64,000 nucleotides of DNA, taken from Bacteroides rodentium JCM 16496. GTDB lineage: Bacteria > Bacteroidota > Bacteroidia > Bacteroidales > Bacteroidaceae. The position numbers and the translations under genes were made by a program. The stretch covers positions 1-64,000 of the forward strand of contig NZ_BAKJ01000001.1 of assembly GCF_000614125.1 (NCBI RefSeq), written 5' to 3'. Of the stretch, positions 46,985 through 55,601 are shown in pieces. Below the pieces are notes generated by a model. It was not told where the DNA came from. It did no database searches and worked only from the letters and a program-made list of their open reading frames with translations. The stretch's first letter is position 1; each line of letters begins with the position of its first letter.

Positions 46985-49984
46985 TTATTTCGCTTCTTCT
47001 GCGATAGACTCTGTGCCTTTCTTGTTCTTCATCAGCAGATATGCGATAGGAGATGCAACGAACAGAGAAGACATTGTACCGAATACAACACCCAGAATCA
47101 TGGCGAATGCGAAGCTGCGGATGGAATCACCACCGAGGATGAAGATACACAGCAACACAATCAAGGTACTCAGTGAAGTATTGATGGTACGTGCCAGAGT
47201 TGTGTTCAATGAGTCATTGAACAATTGGAATCTGTCACGCTTCGGATAGAGGCCGAAGAATTCGCGTACACGGTCGAAGATTACCACCTTGTCATTGATA
47301 GAGTAACCGATAGCCGTCAGGATGGCACCGATAAAGGTCTGGTCGATTTCCAGAGAGAACGGCATCCAGCCCCAACAGATGGAGTAGGCACCCAGGATGA
47401 TGATGGTATCACAGGCCAATGCGGCTACTGAACCGATACTGTATGCAATATTGCGGAAACGAATCAGAATATAAATACCGATGGCAATCAATGCAAGTAC
47501 AACGGACCAGATGGCTGAAACCTTGATGTCGTCTGCGATACTCGGACCTACCTTCTGGGAACTGATGATACTTCCGCCCGTATGGTTTTCGCGGTCGATG
47601 AAGGTTTCCAGCGTAATGTTCTGGGTCAATACAGGTTTCAGAGTCTCATACAGATATGCTTCGATTTCAGAGTCGATGTTGTTACCTTCTTCTTCAATGC
47701 GGTAGTTCGTGCTGATACGTACAGTCTTACCGTCTGTACCGATAGCGATAACGCTGACATTGGCGTCACCGAACTTGCTGGAGATAAGCTCACGAATCTG
47801 TTCCGGCTCTACCTTGTTCTCAAACTGCACCTTGAAGTTACGTCCACCGGTGAAGTCGATGCTCTGGCTCAATCCGCGGGTAGCGAGGAAAGCGATACAT
47901 ACAATTACAGCGGCTCCGGTGATGGTCAACCACAGCTTGTTTCTGCCCATGAAGTCGAAATGTACATTCGCCATCAGGTTCTTTGAAATCTTGGAAGAGA
48001 ATGTCAAGTTCAGCAATTTGTCTTTGCTCATGAAATAATCATAGAACAGACGCGTCATGAATACGGCAGTAAAGAATGAAATCAAGATACCGATAATCAA
48101 TGTAGTGGCAAAACCACGGATAGGACCTGTACCGAAGTTGAACAGGATAATACCGGTGATGATAGATGTCAAGTTGGAGTCGAAGATAGCGGAGAATGCG
48201 TTGGCATAACCGTCAGCCAATGCCTTCTTCACACCCTTGCCTGCACGCAGCTCTTCTTTGGTACGTTCGTAAATCAATACGTTGGCATCCACGGCCATAC
48301 CCAGTGCCAATACCATACCGGCAATACCGGACATGGTCAGTGCAGCCTGGAAAGAAGAGAGGATACCCAGCGTGAAGAACAAGTTCAGCACCAGAGCACC
48401 GTTGGCCACCATACCCGGAATGAATCCGTACATGGAGCACATGTAAATCATCAGCAGAATCAATGCAACGATGAATGACATGATACCGGCGTTGATAGAA
48501 GCTTGTCCCAGTGAAGGACCTACGATGTCTTCTTGCACAATGTGTGCGGGAGCCGGCATCTTACCTGAACGCAATACGTTTGCCAAGTCTTTTGCCTGTT
48601 CGGGAGTGAAGTGGCCGGTAATCTGTGAGTTACCACCGGTGATTTCATTGTTTACATTCGGTGCGGAGTAAACATAGCCGTCCAGCACGATAGCGATGCT
48701 CTTACCGATGTTCTGCTTGGTGAGCTGAGCCCAACGGCGTGCACCGTCGGTATTCATGGACATGCTTACAGCGGGCTTGCCATAATGGTCGTATTCGTCC
48801 TTGGCGCTAACTACTACATCACCTTCCAAAGGCGCTTTACCGTTACGTTCTGTAGAACGGATAGCATAGAGCTCGAAAGTCTGGGCTTTCGGGTCATACT
48901 CGTATGGAGATACACCCCACTTCAGACGCAAGTCTTTCGGCATTTCGGCCTGAACTTCCGGCATGGAAAGGTATCTGTTGATTTCAGCTGTATCCTTGTA
49001 GTTGGCATAGGCTACAACAGGACCTTGTCCGCTGGGGTTGACCTGCAGGATGGCGAACAGCGGATGTTCTTTCTTTATTTGTGCAAGGTCAGCGGTTTGT
49101 GTCTTGTTTTCACCCTTTAAAGCAGCGGCAAGGCTGTCGGCTGTGCTGGTAGCCTGTGCTACGGCAGGAGCTTCGGCGGCTGTGCTGTCTGCCTCTTCTG
49201 CCGGAGTTTCGCTTGCAACGATGGCACGCAACTTGGTGTCGGCAGCTTGCAGATAAGGAGTAACGTCTTTTGCTGTGTATGTTTCCCAAAATTCCAGATT
49301 GGCGGAACCTTGTAATAATTTTCTTACACGTTCTGGCTCTTTGATACCCGGAAGCTCTACCATGATACGGCCCATTTTGTCTTCCAGACTCTGGATGTTG
49401 GGCTGAACTACACCGAAACGGTCGATACGGGTACGAAGTACGTTGTAGGAGTTCTCGACTGCTGCCTTTACTTCTTCGCGCAATACTTTCTCAACTTCCG
49501 CGTCGGTAGATTTCTGAGTTACCTTGTCTTTTAATTGTTGGGTTGCGAACAGTTGTGAAAGAGGAGCACCCGGAGCAAGCTTGTGATACTCTCTGACGAA
49601 TAGGGTGATTACGTCATCCTGGCTTGTGGTAGCTTGTTTGGCGGCAGTGGCCAATGCTTGGTTGAATGCTTCGTCAGTCTTGTTGTCAGCCAATACTTTG
49701 ATGACATCGGGTACGGAAACTTCAAGGATGACGTTCATACCGCCCTTCAAGTCCAAACCTAAACTGATTTCCATCTCACGACATTGTTTCAGCGTCCAAT
49801 TGCCGAAATACACTTTCTCATTAGCCAGAGAATCGAGGTAGTCCTGCTCTACTTTCACATCGCCTTTCGCAAACTCTTTGGCCTTACTTGTGTAATGGCG
49901 AGTTACAAAAGAGAAGGAGAGATAGAACACACACACCAGTGTGAGCAATATCGCAAAAACCCTTACAAATCCTTTGTTTTGCAT
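46985..49984 (-). CDS. secDF: protein translocase subunit SecDF (fused)
   Basis: Proton-driven accessory of SecYEG protein export, SecD and SecF in one 999-residue chain, as in other Bacteroidetes. The SecD half has LGLDLKGGMNVILEV near the N-terminus, a long periplasmic loop with an alanine-rich segment (about residues 245-285), and GMAVDANVLIYERTKEELR. The SecF half has QSIDFTGGRNFKVQFENK, IGYSINDKVVIFDRVREFF and SLSTLIVLLCIFILGG. About 12 membrane helices. Intact. A -7 box lies 58 bp upstream. Confidence 0.96.
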   Translation of the reverse strand: MQNKGFVRVFAILLTLVCVFYLSFSFVTRHYTSKAKEFAKGDVKVEQDYLDSLANEKVYFGNWTLKQCREMEISLGLDLKGGMNVILEVSVPDVIKVLADNKTDEAFNQALATAAKQATTSQDDVITLFVREYHKLAPGAPLSQLFATQQLKDKVTQKSTDAEVEKVLREEVKAAVENSYNVLRTRIDRFGVVQPNIQSLEDKMGRIMVELPGIKEPERVRKLLQGSANLEFWETYTAKDVTPYLQAADTKLRAIVASETPAEEADSTAAEAPAVAQATSTADSLAAALKGENKTQTADLAQIKKEHPLFAILQVNPSGQGPVVAYANYKDTAEINRYLSMPEVQAEMPKDLRLKWGVSPYEYDPKAQTFELYAIRSTERNGKAPLEGDVVVSAKDEYDHYGKPAVSMSMNTDGARRWAQLTKQNIGKSIAIVLDGYVYSAPNVNNEITGGNSQITGHFTPEQAKDLANVLRSGKMPAPAHIVQEDIVGPSLGQASINAGIMSFIVALILLMIYMCSMYGFIPGMVANGALVLNLFFTLGILSSFQAALTMSGIAGMVLALGMAVDANVLIYERTKEELRAGKGVKKALADGYANAFSAIFDSNLTSIITGIILFNFGTGPIRGFATTLIIGILISFFTAVFMTRLFYDYFMSKDKLLNLTFSSKISKNLMANVHFDFMGRNKLWLTITGAAVIVCIAFLATRGLSQSIDFTGGRNFKVQFENKVEPEQIRELISSKFGDANVSVIAIGTDGKTVRISTNYRIEEEGNNIDSEIEAYLYETLKPVLTQNITLETFIDRENHTGGSIISSQKVGPSIADDIKVSAIWSVVLALIAIGIYILIRFRNIAYSIGSVAALACDTIIILGAYSICWGWMPFSLEIDQTFIGAILTAIGYSINDKVVIFDRVREFFGLYPKRDRFQLFNDSLNTTLARTINTSLSTLIVLLCIFILGGDSIRSFAFAMILGVVFGTMSSLFVASPIAYLLMKNKKGTESIAEEAK

Positions 49985-50041
49985 GTTACTTTTAGTTTAT
50001 TATGATTACTTTTTAATTAAATTCTGTTGCATACAAGGCTG

Positions 50042-50049
50042 CAAATATA
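50042..50049 (-). promoter_or_regulatory. -7 box TATATTTG for secDF
   Basis: Complement of CAAATATA, exact TAnnTTTG, in the 83-bp gap after the M3 peptidase gene. Confidence 0.6.
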
Positions 50050-50067
50050 GCTTTTTTTTCACAAATC

Positions 50068-52150
50068 TTACTTCATACCGCGATTTTTTAACATCGGGTC
50101 TAATTGAGGCTCAGTTCCTCTGAAGTTTTTATAGAGAGTCATCGGGTCTTCGCTGTCTCCTTTTTCCAGCACATTCTGGCGGAAGAGGTCGGCTGTCTGC
50201 TTGTCGAAGATACCGTGTTCCTTGAAGGCTTCGAAGGCATCGTTGTCCAGGACATTGGCCCAGAGATAGCTGTAGTAGCCTGCAGCATAACCGCCGATGA
50301 TGTGGTTGAAGTATGTGGTACGGTAGCGGGGAGCTATTTCCGGAATCAGCCCCAGTTGGTCCATCGCTTCCTTTTCGTAGGCAACGACATCAAGACCTTC
50401 GGTATCAGTCAGGTTATGCAGGTTCATGTCGAGGATGGCGGCGGCCAGTAACTCGGTAGTCATGAAACCCTGGTTGAACGTTTTCTGGTTCAGTATCTTT
50501 TCAATCAGGCTGTCGGGAATGACTTCGCCGGTCTTGTAATGCTTGGCATACATTTTCAGCACTTCGGGTTCGGTGGCCCAATGTTCGTTGATTTGAGAGG
50601 GGAGTTCCACGAAGTCGCGTGCCACGTTGGTGCCCGATGTGCCCAGGTATTGGCATTTGGTCAGCAGTCCGTGCAGTCCGTGTCCGAATTCGTGGAAGAG
50701 GGTTTCCACTTCGTCGAGGGAGAGGAGCGACGGGGTGTCGCCCACGGGCTTGGTGAAGCTTGCCACGTTGCATACCAGCGGGCGTACGTCGGCTTTTTGT
50801 TCGCGGTAGTTGCTCATCCAGCTCCGCCGCGTTTGCCGGCACGGGGGAAGTAGTCTACATAGAAGATGCCCAGCTGGCTTCCGTCCGCGTCTTTCACCTC
50901 AAATACTTCTACGTCGGGGTGGTAGGTGGGGACATCCTTCATCGGGGTGAGGGTGATGCCATAGAGCTTGTTTGCTACGTCGAAGGCGCTTGGCGAACGT
51001 TCTCCAGCTTGAAGTAGGGTTTTATTTCCGTTTCTTCAAGGTTGTATTTTTCTTTGCGCAGTTTTTCGGTGTAGTACCACCAGTCCCAGGCTTCCAGTTT
51101 TTCGCCTTTGCCTTCTTTGTCCATCAATTGCTGCAGTTCGGCAGCTTCGGCTTTGGCTTTGGGCAGGGCATAGTTCCAGAGGTTGTTCAAGAAGTCCATT
51201 ACTGTTTGTGAGTCTTTTGCCATGCACTCATCCAGCACGAAGTTGGAGTAGCAGTCATAGCCAAGCAGTTTCGCTTTTTCCAAGCGGAGTGCCACGATGT
51301 CGGTGATGACTTTCTTGTTGTCGTTGCCGTCGTTGTTGTTGCCCCGGTTGATGTAGGCTTTGTATATCTTCTCGCGCATAGGGCGGTTGTCGGCATATTG
51401 CAGGAAGGGCAGGCGGCTGGAGTTTTGCAGGGTGAAGAGCCATTTGCCCTCTTGTCCGTCGGCTTTGGCTTCGGAAGCTGCTGCCAGGCGCACACTTTCG
51501 GGCAGTCCTGCCAAATCTTCTTCCTTGTCGATATAGAGCTTGAAGGCGTTGTTCTCGTTCAGCACATGGTTGCCGAAGGCAATTCCCAGTGTGGAGAGCT
51601 GTTTGTTGATTTCGCGCAGGCGTGCTTGTTTGTCATCGGGCAGGTTGGCACCCGAGCGGATGAAGCTCTTGTAGGTCTTGTCCAACAGGCGTTTTTGCTC
51701 TGTGGTCAGTGCCAAGCCGTCTTTTTGTTGATAGACGGTGTTTACTTTCTTGAAGAGTTCCTGGTTCAACGAGATGTTGTCGCTGTGTTCCGACAGCAGC
51801 GGTCCCATTTTCATCTCCAGGTCGGCAAGCCCGTCGCTGGTTTCGGCTTCTGTCATATTGAAGAATACGCTACTTACGCGGCTTAGGATGGGCGAACTGT
51901 TGTCGAGGGCAACAATGACATTTTCGAAAGTAGGGGCTTCCGTATTGTCAATGATAGCTTGGATATTGGCGTTCTGCTCTTCTATACCTTTCTGGAATGC
52001 GGGCTCATAGTGCTCCAACTTGATTTTATCGAATGGAGGCACGCCATTGGGTGTTTGAAACTCAGTAAGGAACGGATTGCTTTCCGTCTGGGTGGCACAG
52101 GAGTACATCATACAACTTGCTGCTAAAATTAGAATACATTTTTTGAACAT
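50068..52150 (-). CDS. dcp: M3 family peptidyl-dipeptidase, lipoprotein (frameshifts near 50991 and 50821)
   Basis: Zinc oligopeptidase that removes C-terminal dipeptides. Signal MFKKCILILAASCMMYSCAT with lipobox MYSC. N-terminal helical part: NPFLTEFQTPNGVPPFDKI, FVLDECMAKDSQTVMDFLNN. After the break at ENVRQ the next frame gives GAFDVANKLYGITLTPM, and after a second break at GKRGGA/WMSNYREQK comes TLFHEFGHGLHGLLT, the HExxH zinc site with its downstream Glu region (ELPSQINEHW). The end is LDPMLKNRGMK. About 695 residues joined, usual for Dcp. One G and one C appear lost. Confidence 0.9.
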
Positions 52151-52185
52151 TGTTTTCTAAGTATTAAATGTTTAAGTATTGATTT

Positions 52186-53286
52186 TCAATTTCTCTTAGT
52201 GATATAGCACCATATCGGATAGTGGTCTGACTCCTTGATGGAGCGGTCTACTGTACAATTGTAGGCTCTCAGGTTCTTGCTTGTCAGTATGTTGTCTATC
52301 CGGAAATAGAATCTGTTCTGGTTGTAGGAGATGCCCAGCCCCCGTCCTGATTGGGTGAATGCGTCGTCCAAATCCCGGGCGATGGTGTGGTGGGCATAGG
52401 AGATGGGGGTATCGTTGAAATCGCCGCACACAATAATGTAAGGATGCGGTGAAGCGGCTATTTCACGGGCGATTGTGTCGGCCTGCGGGGCACGGATGGC
52501 CGATGCTTCTGCCAGCTTGCGTATGAGCAGGCGTGTGCCGCTTTTCACTTTTTCCTTTTCGGGAGATTTCAGCATGTCTTCGTACACGACTTTATCGGCT
52601 TTGGTCAGTTTGTTGGACTCCAGATGATTGTTGATGAGGGTAACCGTGTCTTCCCCAATCTTGACTTCATAGAGTACCGAACCGTTGTATTCGCTGGGAT
52701 AATCCAATACGCGTGACGAGAGAATCGGAAATTTAGAGTAACATGCTATCTTGTTGGTATGTCCCTTTCCGCTCCCCACTGTGTTGATGCGGTGGTATGG
52801 ATATGCCTTGAGTTCCCGCTCTACGTCTTTTTGCGAAAGATGCTTTGAGGATTGTACTGTGGAATATTCCTGCAAACAGAGAATATCGGCGTCACTTTCC
52901 TTCAAATAGGTCAATATCGGGTTTTTGCCATCTCGCTTGGTGGCACCGTCAAATCCCATAATGTTGTAGGAGAGCAGTTTGATGCTTGTCTCCGGCAGGT
53001 GGTCTGTATGGAAGTTGATGGGCAGATAGGTGCGTATCTGCGAATAGCAGAGCAACATCCCTATCAGGGGCAGCAAAGCCGACCTATAGCGCTGAATGAC
53101 CAGCCAGAAAATGAGGAAGCCTGCATTTATTATCAGGAACACGGGAAATGTCAGCCCCAGGCACGATTGCACCGGATGTGTGACCGGCTGGATGTGCGGA
53201 CTATAGGCGGTGAACAGTAACAGGCCCGTAAACAGGGCATTGACCGCTAAAATCAGAAGAGCGACAAAATTACCGAGATGCTTCAT
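52186..53286 (-). CDS. membrane-anchored endonuclease/exonuclease/phosphatase family protein
   Basis: 366 residues: three N-terminal membrane helices (LGNFVALLILAVNALFTGLL; LTFPVFLIINAGFLIFWLVI; ALLPLIGMLLCYSQI), then an EEP-fold domain with the catalytic motifs in order: LLSYNIMGFDG, ILCLQEYST, NNHLESNKL, IIVCGDFNDTPIS (metal and catalytic Asp), FRIDNIL and SDHYPIWCYI (catalytic His). The domain would face one side of the inner membrane; substrate (phosphodiester of lipid, sugar or nucleic acid) is unknown. It lies downstream of two rhomboid genes on the same strand. Confidence 0.88.
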   Translation of the reverse strand: MKHLGNFVALLILAVNALFTGLLLFTAYSPHIQPVTHPVQSCLGLTFPVFLIINAGFLIFWLVIQRYRSALLPLIGMLLCYSQIRTYLPINFHTDHLPETSIKLLSYNIMGFDGATKRDGKNPILTYLKESDADILCLQEYSTVQSSKHLSQKDVERELKAYPYHRINTVGSGKGHTNKIACYSKFPILSSRVLDYPSEYNGSVLYEVKIGEDTVTLINNHLESNKLTKADKVVYEDMLKSPEKEKVKSGTRLLIRKLAEASAIRAPQADTIAREIAASPHPYIIVCGDFNDTPISYAHHTIARDLDDAFTQSGRGLGISYNQNRFYFRIDNILTSKNLRAYNCTVDRSIKESDHYPIWCYITKRN

Positions 53287-53290
53287 TATA

Positions 53291-53375
53291 ATAGTTGAAA
53301 ATTGAAAGGTGAAAACTGAAAATAAGAGTGGCGGTTATTTTCCCATTTCCTATTTTCCACTTTCCGTTTTCCATT
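53291..53375. repeat. inverted stretch of TTGAAAATTGAAAGGTGAAAA words
   Basis: The left half is a purine-rich reiteration of TTGAAA, and the right half (ATTTTCCACTTTCCGTTTTC) is its degenerate complement. It shares TTGAAAGGTGAAAA with the element at 7987-8063. It lies between two genes of the same strand. Confidence 0.5.
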
Positions 53376-53378
53376 GGT

Positions 53379-54269
53379 TTAACGTTTACTTGCGTCGAAC
53401 AAACTTTTCTTTTCCTCCGTAGTAAGGCTTTCGTATCCCGATTTCTTTAATTTGTCGAGGATGCGGTCTATCTCGTCGGATTGGGCTTTTTTCCGTGCGT
53501 TGTAATCATAATCTTTTTGTTTGCCGGTACCGTAGTGTACTTTCATTTTCGGTTTTCGGGGTTTGAAGCTGACGATGGAAACTAAGGCATCCAGACATTT
53601 GTTTATCCATGAGGTCAGGTCGCTGCCTTTGCTGAGGCTGGCGGCAAACCATAACCCTGCCAGCGCACCTCCTAAATGTGCGATGTGTCCGCCGGCATTG
53701 CTGGAGGTGATGAACAGCAAATCGGTGCCTATAACGATGAGTGCCAGGTATTTCAGCCGGATGGTTCCGAACAGCAGCAACCGTATCGGATAGTTGGGCT
53801 CGCGATAGGCGGTGGCGGCTACAATGGCAAGTACGGAGGCAGAGGCGCCCAGCATGAAGGAATAGTCCGTCATGGGACGGAAATACGGAAAAATGTTATA
53901 GGCGGCCATATAGAGCAGACCGCCGCAAATTCCTCCCAGAATGTATACACCCCGCAGATGCTTTGCAGAGAAGAAACTCAGGAACAGTGCACCGAACCAG
54001 TAAAGCCACAGCATATTGAAAAGAATGTGCATGAATCCTGCATGCATGAACATATATGTCAGTAGTGACCATGGTTGCAGGATGAAGCGTAGGACTGATG
54101 CCGGCAGTTCCAACCATTCGAATACGCCTGCTATGCTCCGGTTGAACAACTGGAACATGACTTCGGTTAGCGTAGTAAGTATGAATACCGCAACATTGAT
54201 GTAAATCAGTTGGATATAAATGTTCCCCCTACGGAAGGTCTCTTTCAAATCAGTTATAATAGTAGCCAT
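53379..54269 (-). CDS. rhomboid family intramembrane serine protease with C-terminal extension
   Basis: Cleaves membrane proteins within the bilayer. Six membrane helices; WSLLTYMFMHAGFMHILFNML carries the conserved helix-2 region, LGASASVLAIVAA the catalytic Ser (GxSx), and AGGHIAHLGGALAG the catalytic His. A cytoplasmic tail of about 80 basic and acidic residues (KPRKPKMKVHYG, then EIDRILDKLKKSGYESLTTEEKKSLFDA) is of the type found in Bacteroidetes rhomboids. It starts inside the 3' end of the preceding rhomboid gene (20-bp overlap). Confidence 0.92.
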   Translation of the reverse strand: MATIITDLKETFRRGNIYIQLIYINVAVFILTTLTEVMFQLFNRSIAGVFEWLELPASVLRFILQPWSLLTYMFMHAGFMHILFNMLWLYWFGALFLSFFSAKHLRGVYILGGICGGLLYMAAYNIFPYFRPMTDYSFMLGASASVLAIVAATAYREPNYPIRLLLFGTIRLKYLALIVIGTDLLFITSSNAGGHIAHLGGALAGLWFAASLSKGSDLTSWINKCLDALVSIVSFKPRKPKMKVHYGTGKQKDYDYNARKKAQSDEIDRILDKLKKSGYESLTTEEKKSLFDASKR

Positions 54270-54933
54270 TTCCTCTGTTCTTTTTTCTCCAGTACATAAT
54301 CAGGATAAAGCCGAATACCATACCACCCAAATGTGCGAAGTGAGCCACATTGTCTCCTGCACTGTTTGCAAATCCGGCATAAAGCTCAATCAGGGCATAT
54401 CCGATGACAAAATATTTGGCCTTGATGGGAACCGGCAGCGGGAAGATGAACATTTGCTGGTTGGGGAACAACATGCCGAATGCCAGTAGAATGGCGTATA
54501 CTGCGCCCGAAGCTCCCACGGTAGTCATCATATTGAGATATTCCTTCATCGGGATGATGGCCATGCCGGTATTCACGCTGTCGTAGGCGGAAAGTACTGT
54601 CTCATAATGAATATACTGTACCACCTCCTGGATAATTCCGGCTCCTATGCCGCACACCAGATAGTAGAACAGAAATCGTTTTGGCCCCCATACCTGCTCT
54701 AAAATACGTCCGAACATCCATACGGCAAACATGTTGAAAAACAGGTGCGCGAATCCGGCGTGCATGAACATATATGTTATCAATTGTGCTGCATTGAAAT
54801 CTTCGGCAAGGAAAAAATGCAATCCCAGATATTGGGCGAGGTCGATGCCGTAGCTTTGGGCGACAATGGTGCCCAAAAACATCAGCACATTAATGATTAA
54901 AAGGTTCTTGGTTACAGTAGGTATAGTATTCAT
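54250..54933 (-). CDS. rhomboid family intramembrane serine protease
   Basis: 228 residues from MNTIPTVTKNLLIINVLMFL; an ATG 15 bases upstream is also possible. Motifs: LITYMFMHAGFAHLFFNMFA, the catalytic TVGASGAVYAILLAFG with Ser, and NVAHFAHLGGMVFGFILI with His. First gene of the leftward group that continues with the second rhomboid and the EEP protein. Adjacent rhomboid paralogues with short overlap suggest coordinated expression, possibly as a pair with different substrates. Confidence 0.92.
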   Translation of the reverse strand: MNTIPTVTKNLLIINVLMFLGTIVAQSYGIDLAQYLGLHFFLAEDFNAAQLITYMFMHAGFAHLFFNMFAVWMFGRILEQVWGPKRFLFYYLVCGIGAGIIQEVVQYIHYETVLSAYDSVNTGMAIIPMKEYLNMMTTVGASGAVYAILLAFGMLFPNQQMFIFPLPVPIKAKYFVIGYALIELYAGFANSAGDNVAHFAHLGGMVFGFILIMYWRKKNRGNGYYYN

Positions 54934-54994
54934 AATCTGTTGTTTCAATTCATTTTACAGTTCAAAAACAGTTGTCTGTTTTTGCATTCTCCGG

Positions 54995-55002
54995 CAAAAA
55001 TA
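54995..55002 (-). promoter_or_regulatory. -7 box TATTTTTG for the rhomboid operon
   Basis: Complement of CAAAAATA, exact TAnnTTTG, 62 bp before the start codon at 54933. Confidence 0.6.
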
Positions 55003-55108
55003 CGAATAAATTCTGTTCTATAACAGAAAAAGCAGATTCTATTCCTTCTTTTTCGCTGTTTTCCAATATTTTTTTAATGTTTTTATTTGATATTCAGAAA
55101 TATTGCTC

Positions 55109-55116
55109 TATTTTTG
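55109..55116 (+). promoter_or_regulatory. -7 box TATTTTTG for the HU gene
   Basis: Exact TAnnTTTG with TTTG at 55086-55089, spacing 19 bp, the canonical geometry. Confidence 0.75.
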
Positions 55117-55179
55117 TGGAGGTTTGTGATGAAAAGTAAAAATATCTTTTGTGTAACATATTAATTAATTTTAAGCATT

Positions 55180-55446
55180 ATGAATAAGGCGGAACTTATT
55201 AGCGCTATGGCAGCGGAGTCTGGTTTGTCAAAGACTGATTCAAAGAAAGCATTGGATGCATTTATCGCATCAGTCACTAAGGCAATGAAAACCGGTGATA
55301 AAGTATCATTGGTTGGTTTTGGAACTTTCAGTGTGGTGGAAAGAGGAGCGCGTATGGGTATCAACCCCTCTACTAAAAAGCCTATTGAAATTGCTGCAAA
55401 GAAAGTTGTTAAATTCAAACCAGGTGCGGAATTGACAGCTGAATAA
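55180..55446 (+). CDS. HU family DNA-binding protein
   Basis: Nucleoid protein of 88 residues. MNKAELISAMAAESGLSKTD is the dimerisation helix region, and VSLVGFGTFSVVERGARMGI followed by NPSTKKPIEIAAKKVVKFKP is the beta-arm region that enters the minor groove, with the Pro at the arm tip (NPST). It is monocistronic, between its own promoter and a very strong terminator. Confidence 0.96.
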   Translation: MNKAELISAMAAESGLSKTDSKKALDAFIASVTKAMKTGDKVSLVGFGTFSVVERGARMGINPSTKKPIEIAAKKVVKFKPGAELTAE

Positions 55447-55457
55447 GAACAGTATAC

Positions 55458-55511
55458 TCAACATACAAAGAGGGGACGTTTTACAAGGAGCGTCCCCTCT
55501 TTGTATGTTGA
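55458..55511 (+). terminator. strong hairpin after the HU gene, 21-bp perfect stem
   Basis: Positions 55458-55478 are fully complementary to 55491-55511, with a 12-base loop. The stem core is AGAGGGGACG/CGTCCCCTCT. Confidence 0.85.
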
Positions 55512-55569
55512 ATATCTTGTGAGGCCATAAAAACAAGCCTGCTTGTTTTGTACTGATTTCGGTTTACGC

Positions 55570-55577
55570 TATCTTTG
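55570..55577 (+). promoter_or_regulatory. -7 box TATCTTTG for argS
   Basis: Exact TAnnTTTG followed by C; TTTG 19 bp upstream is the -33 element. The gene starts 25 bp downstream. Confidence 0.8.
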
Positions 55578-55601
55578 CACGCAGGAAAATACATTTGAAT
55601 C

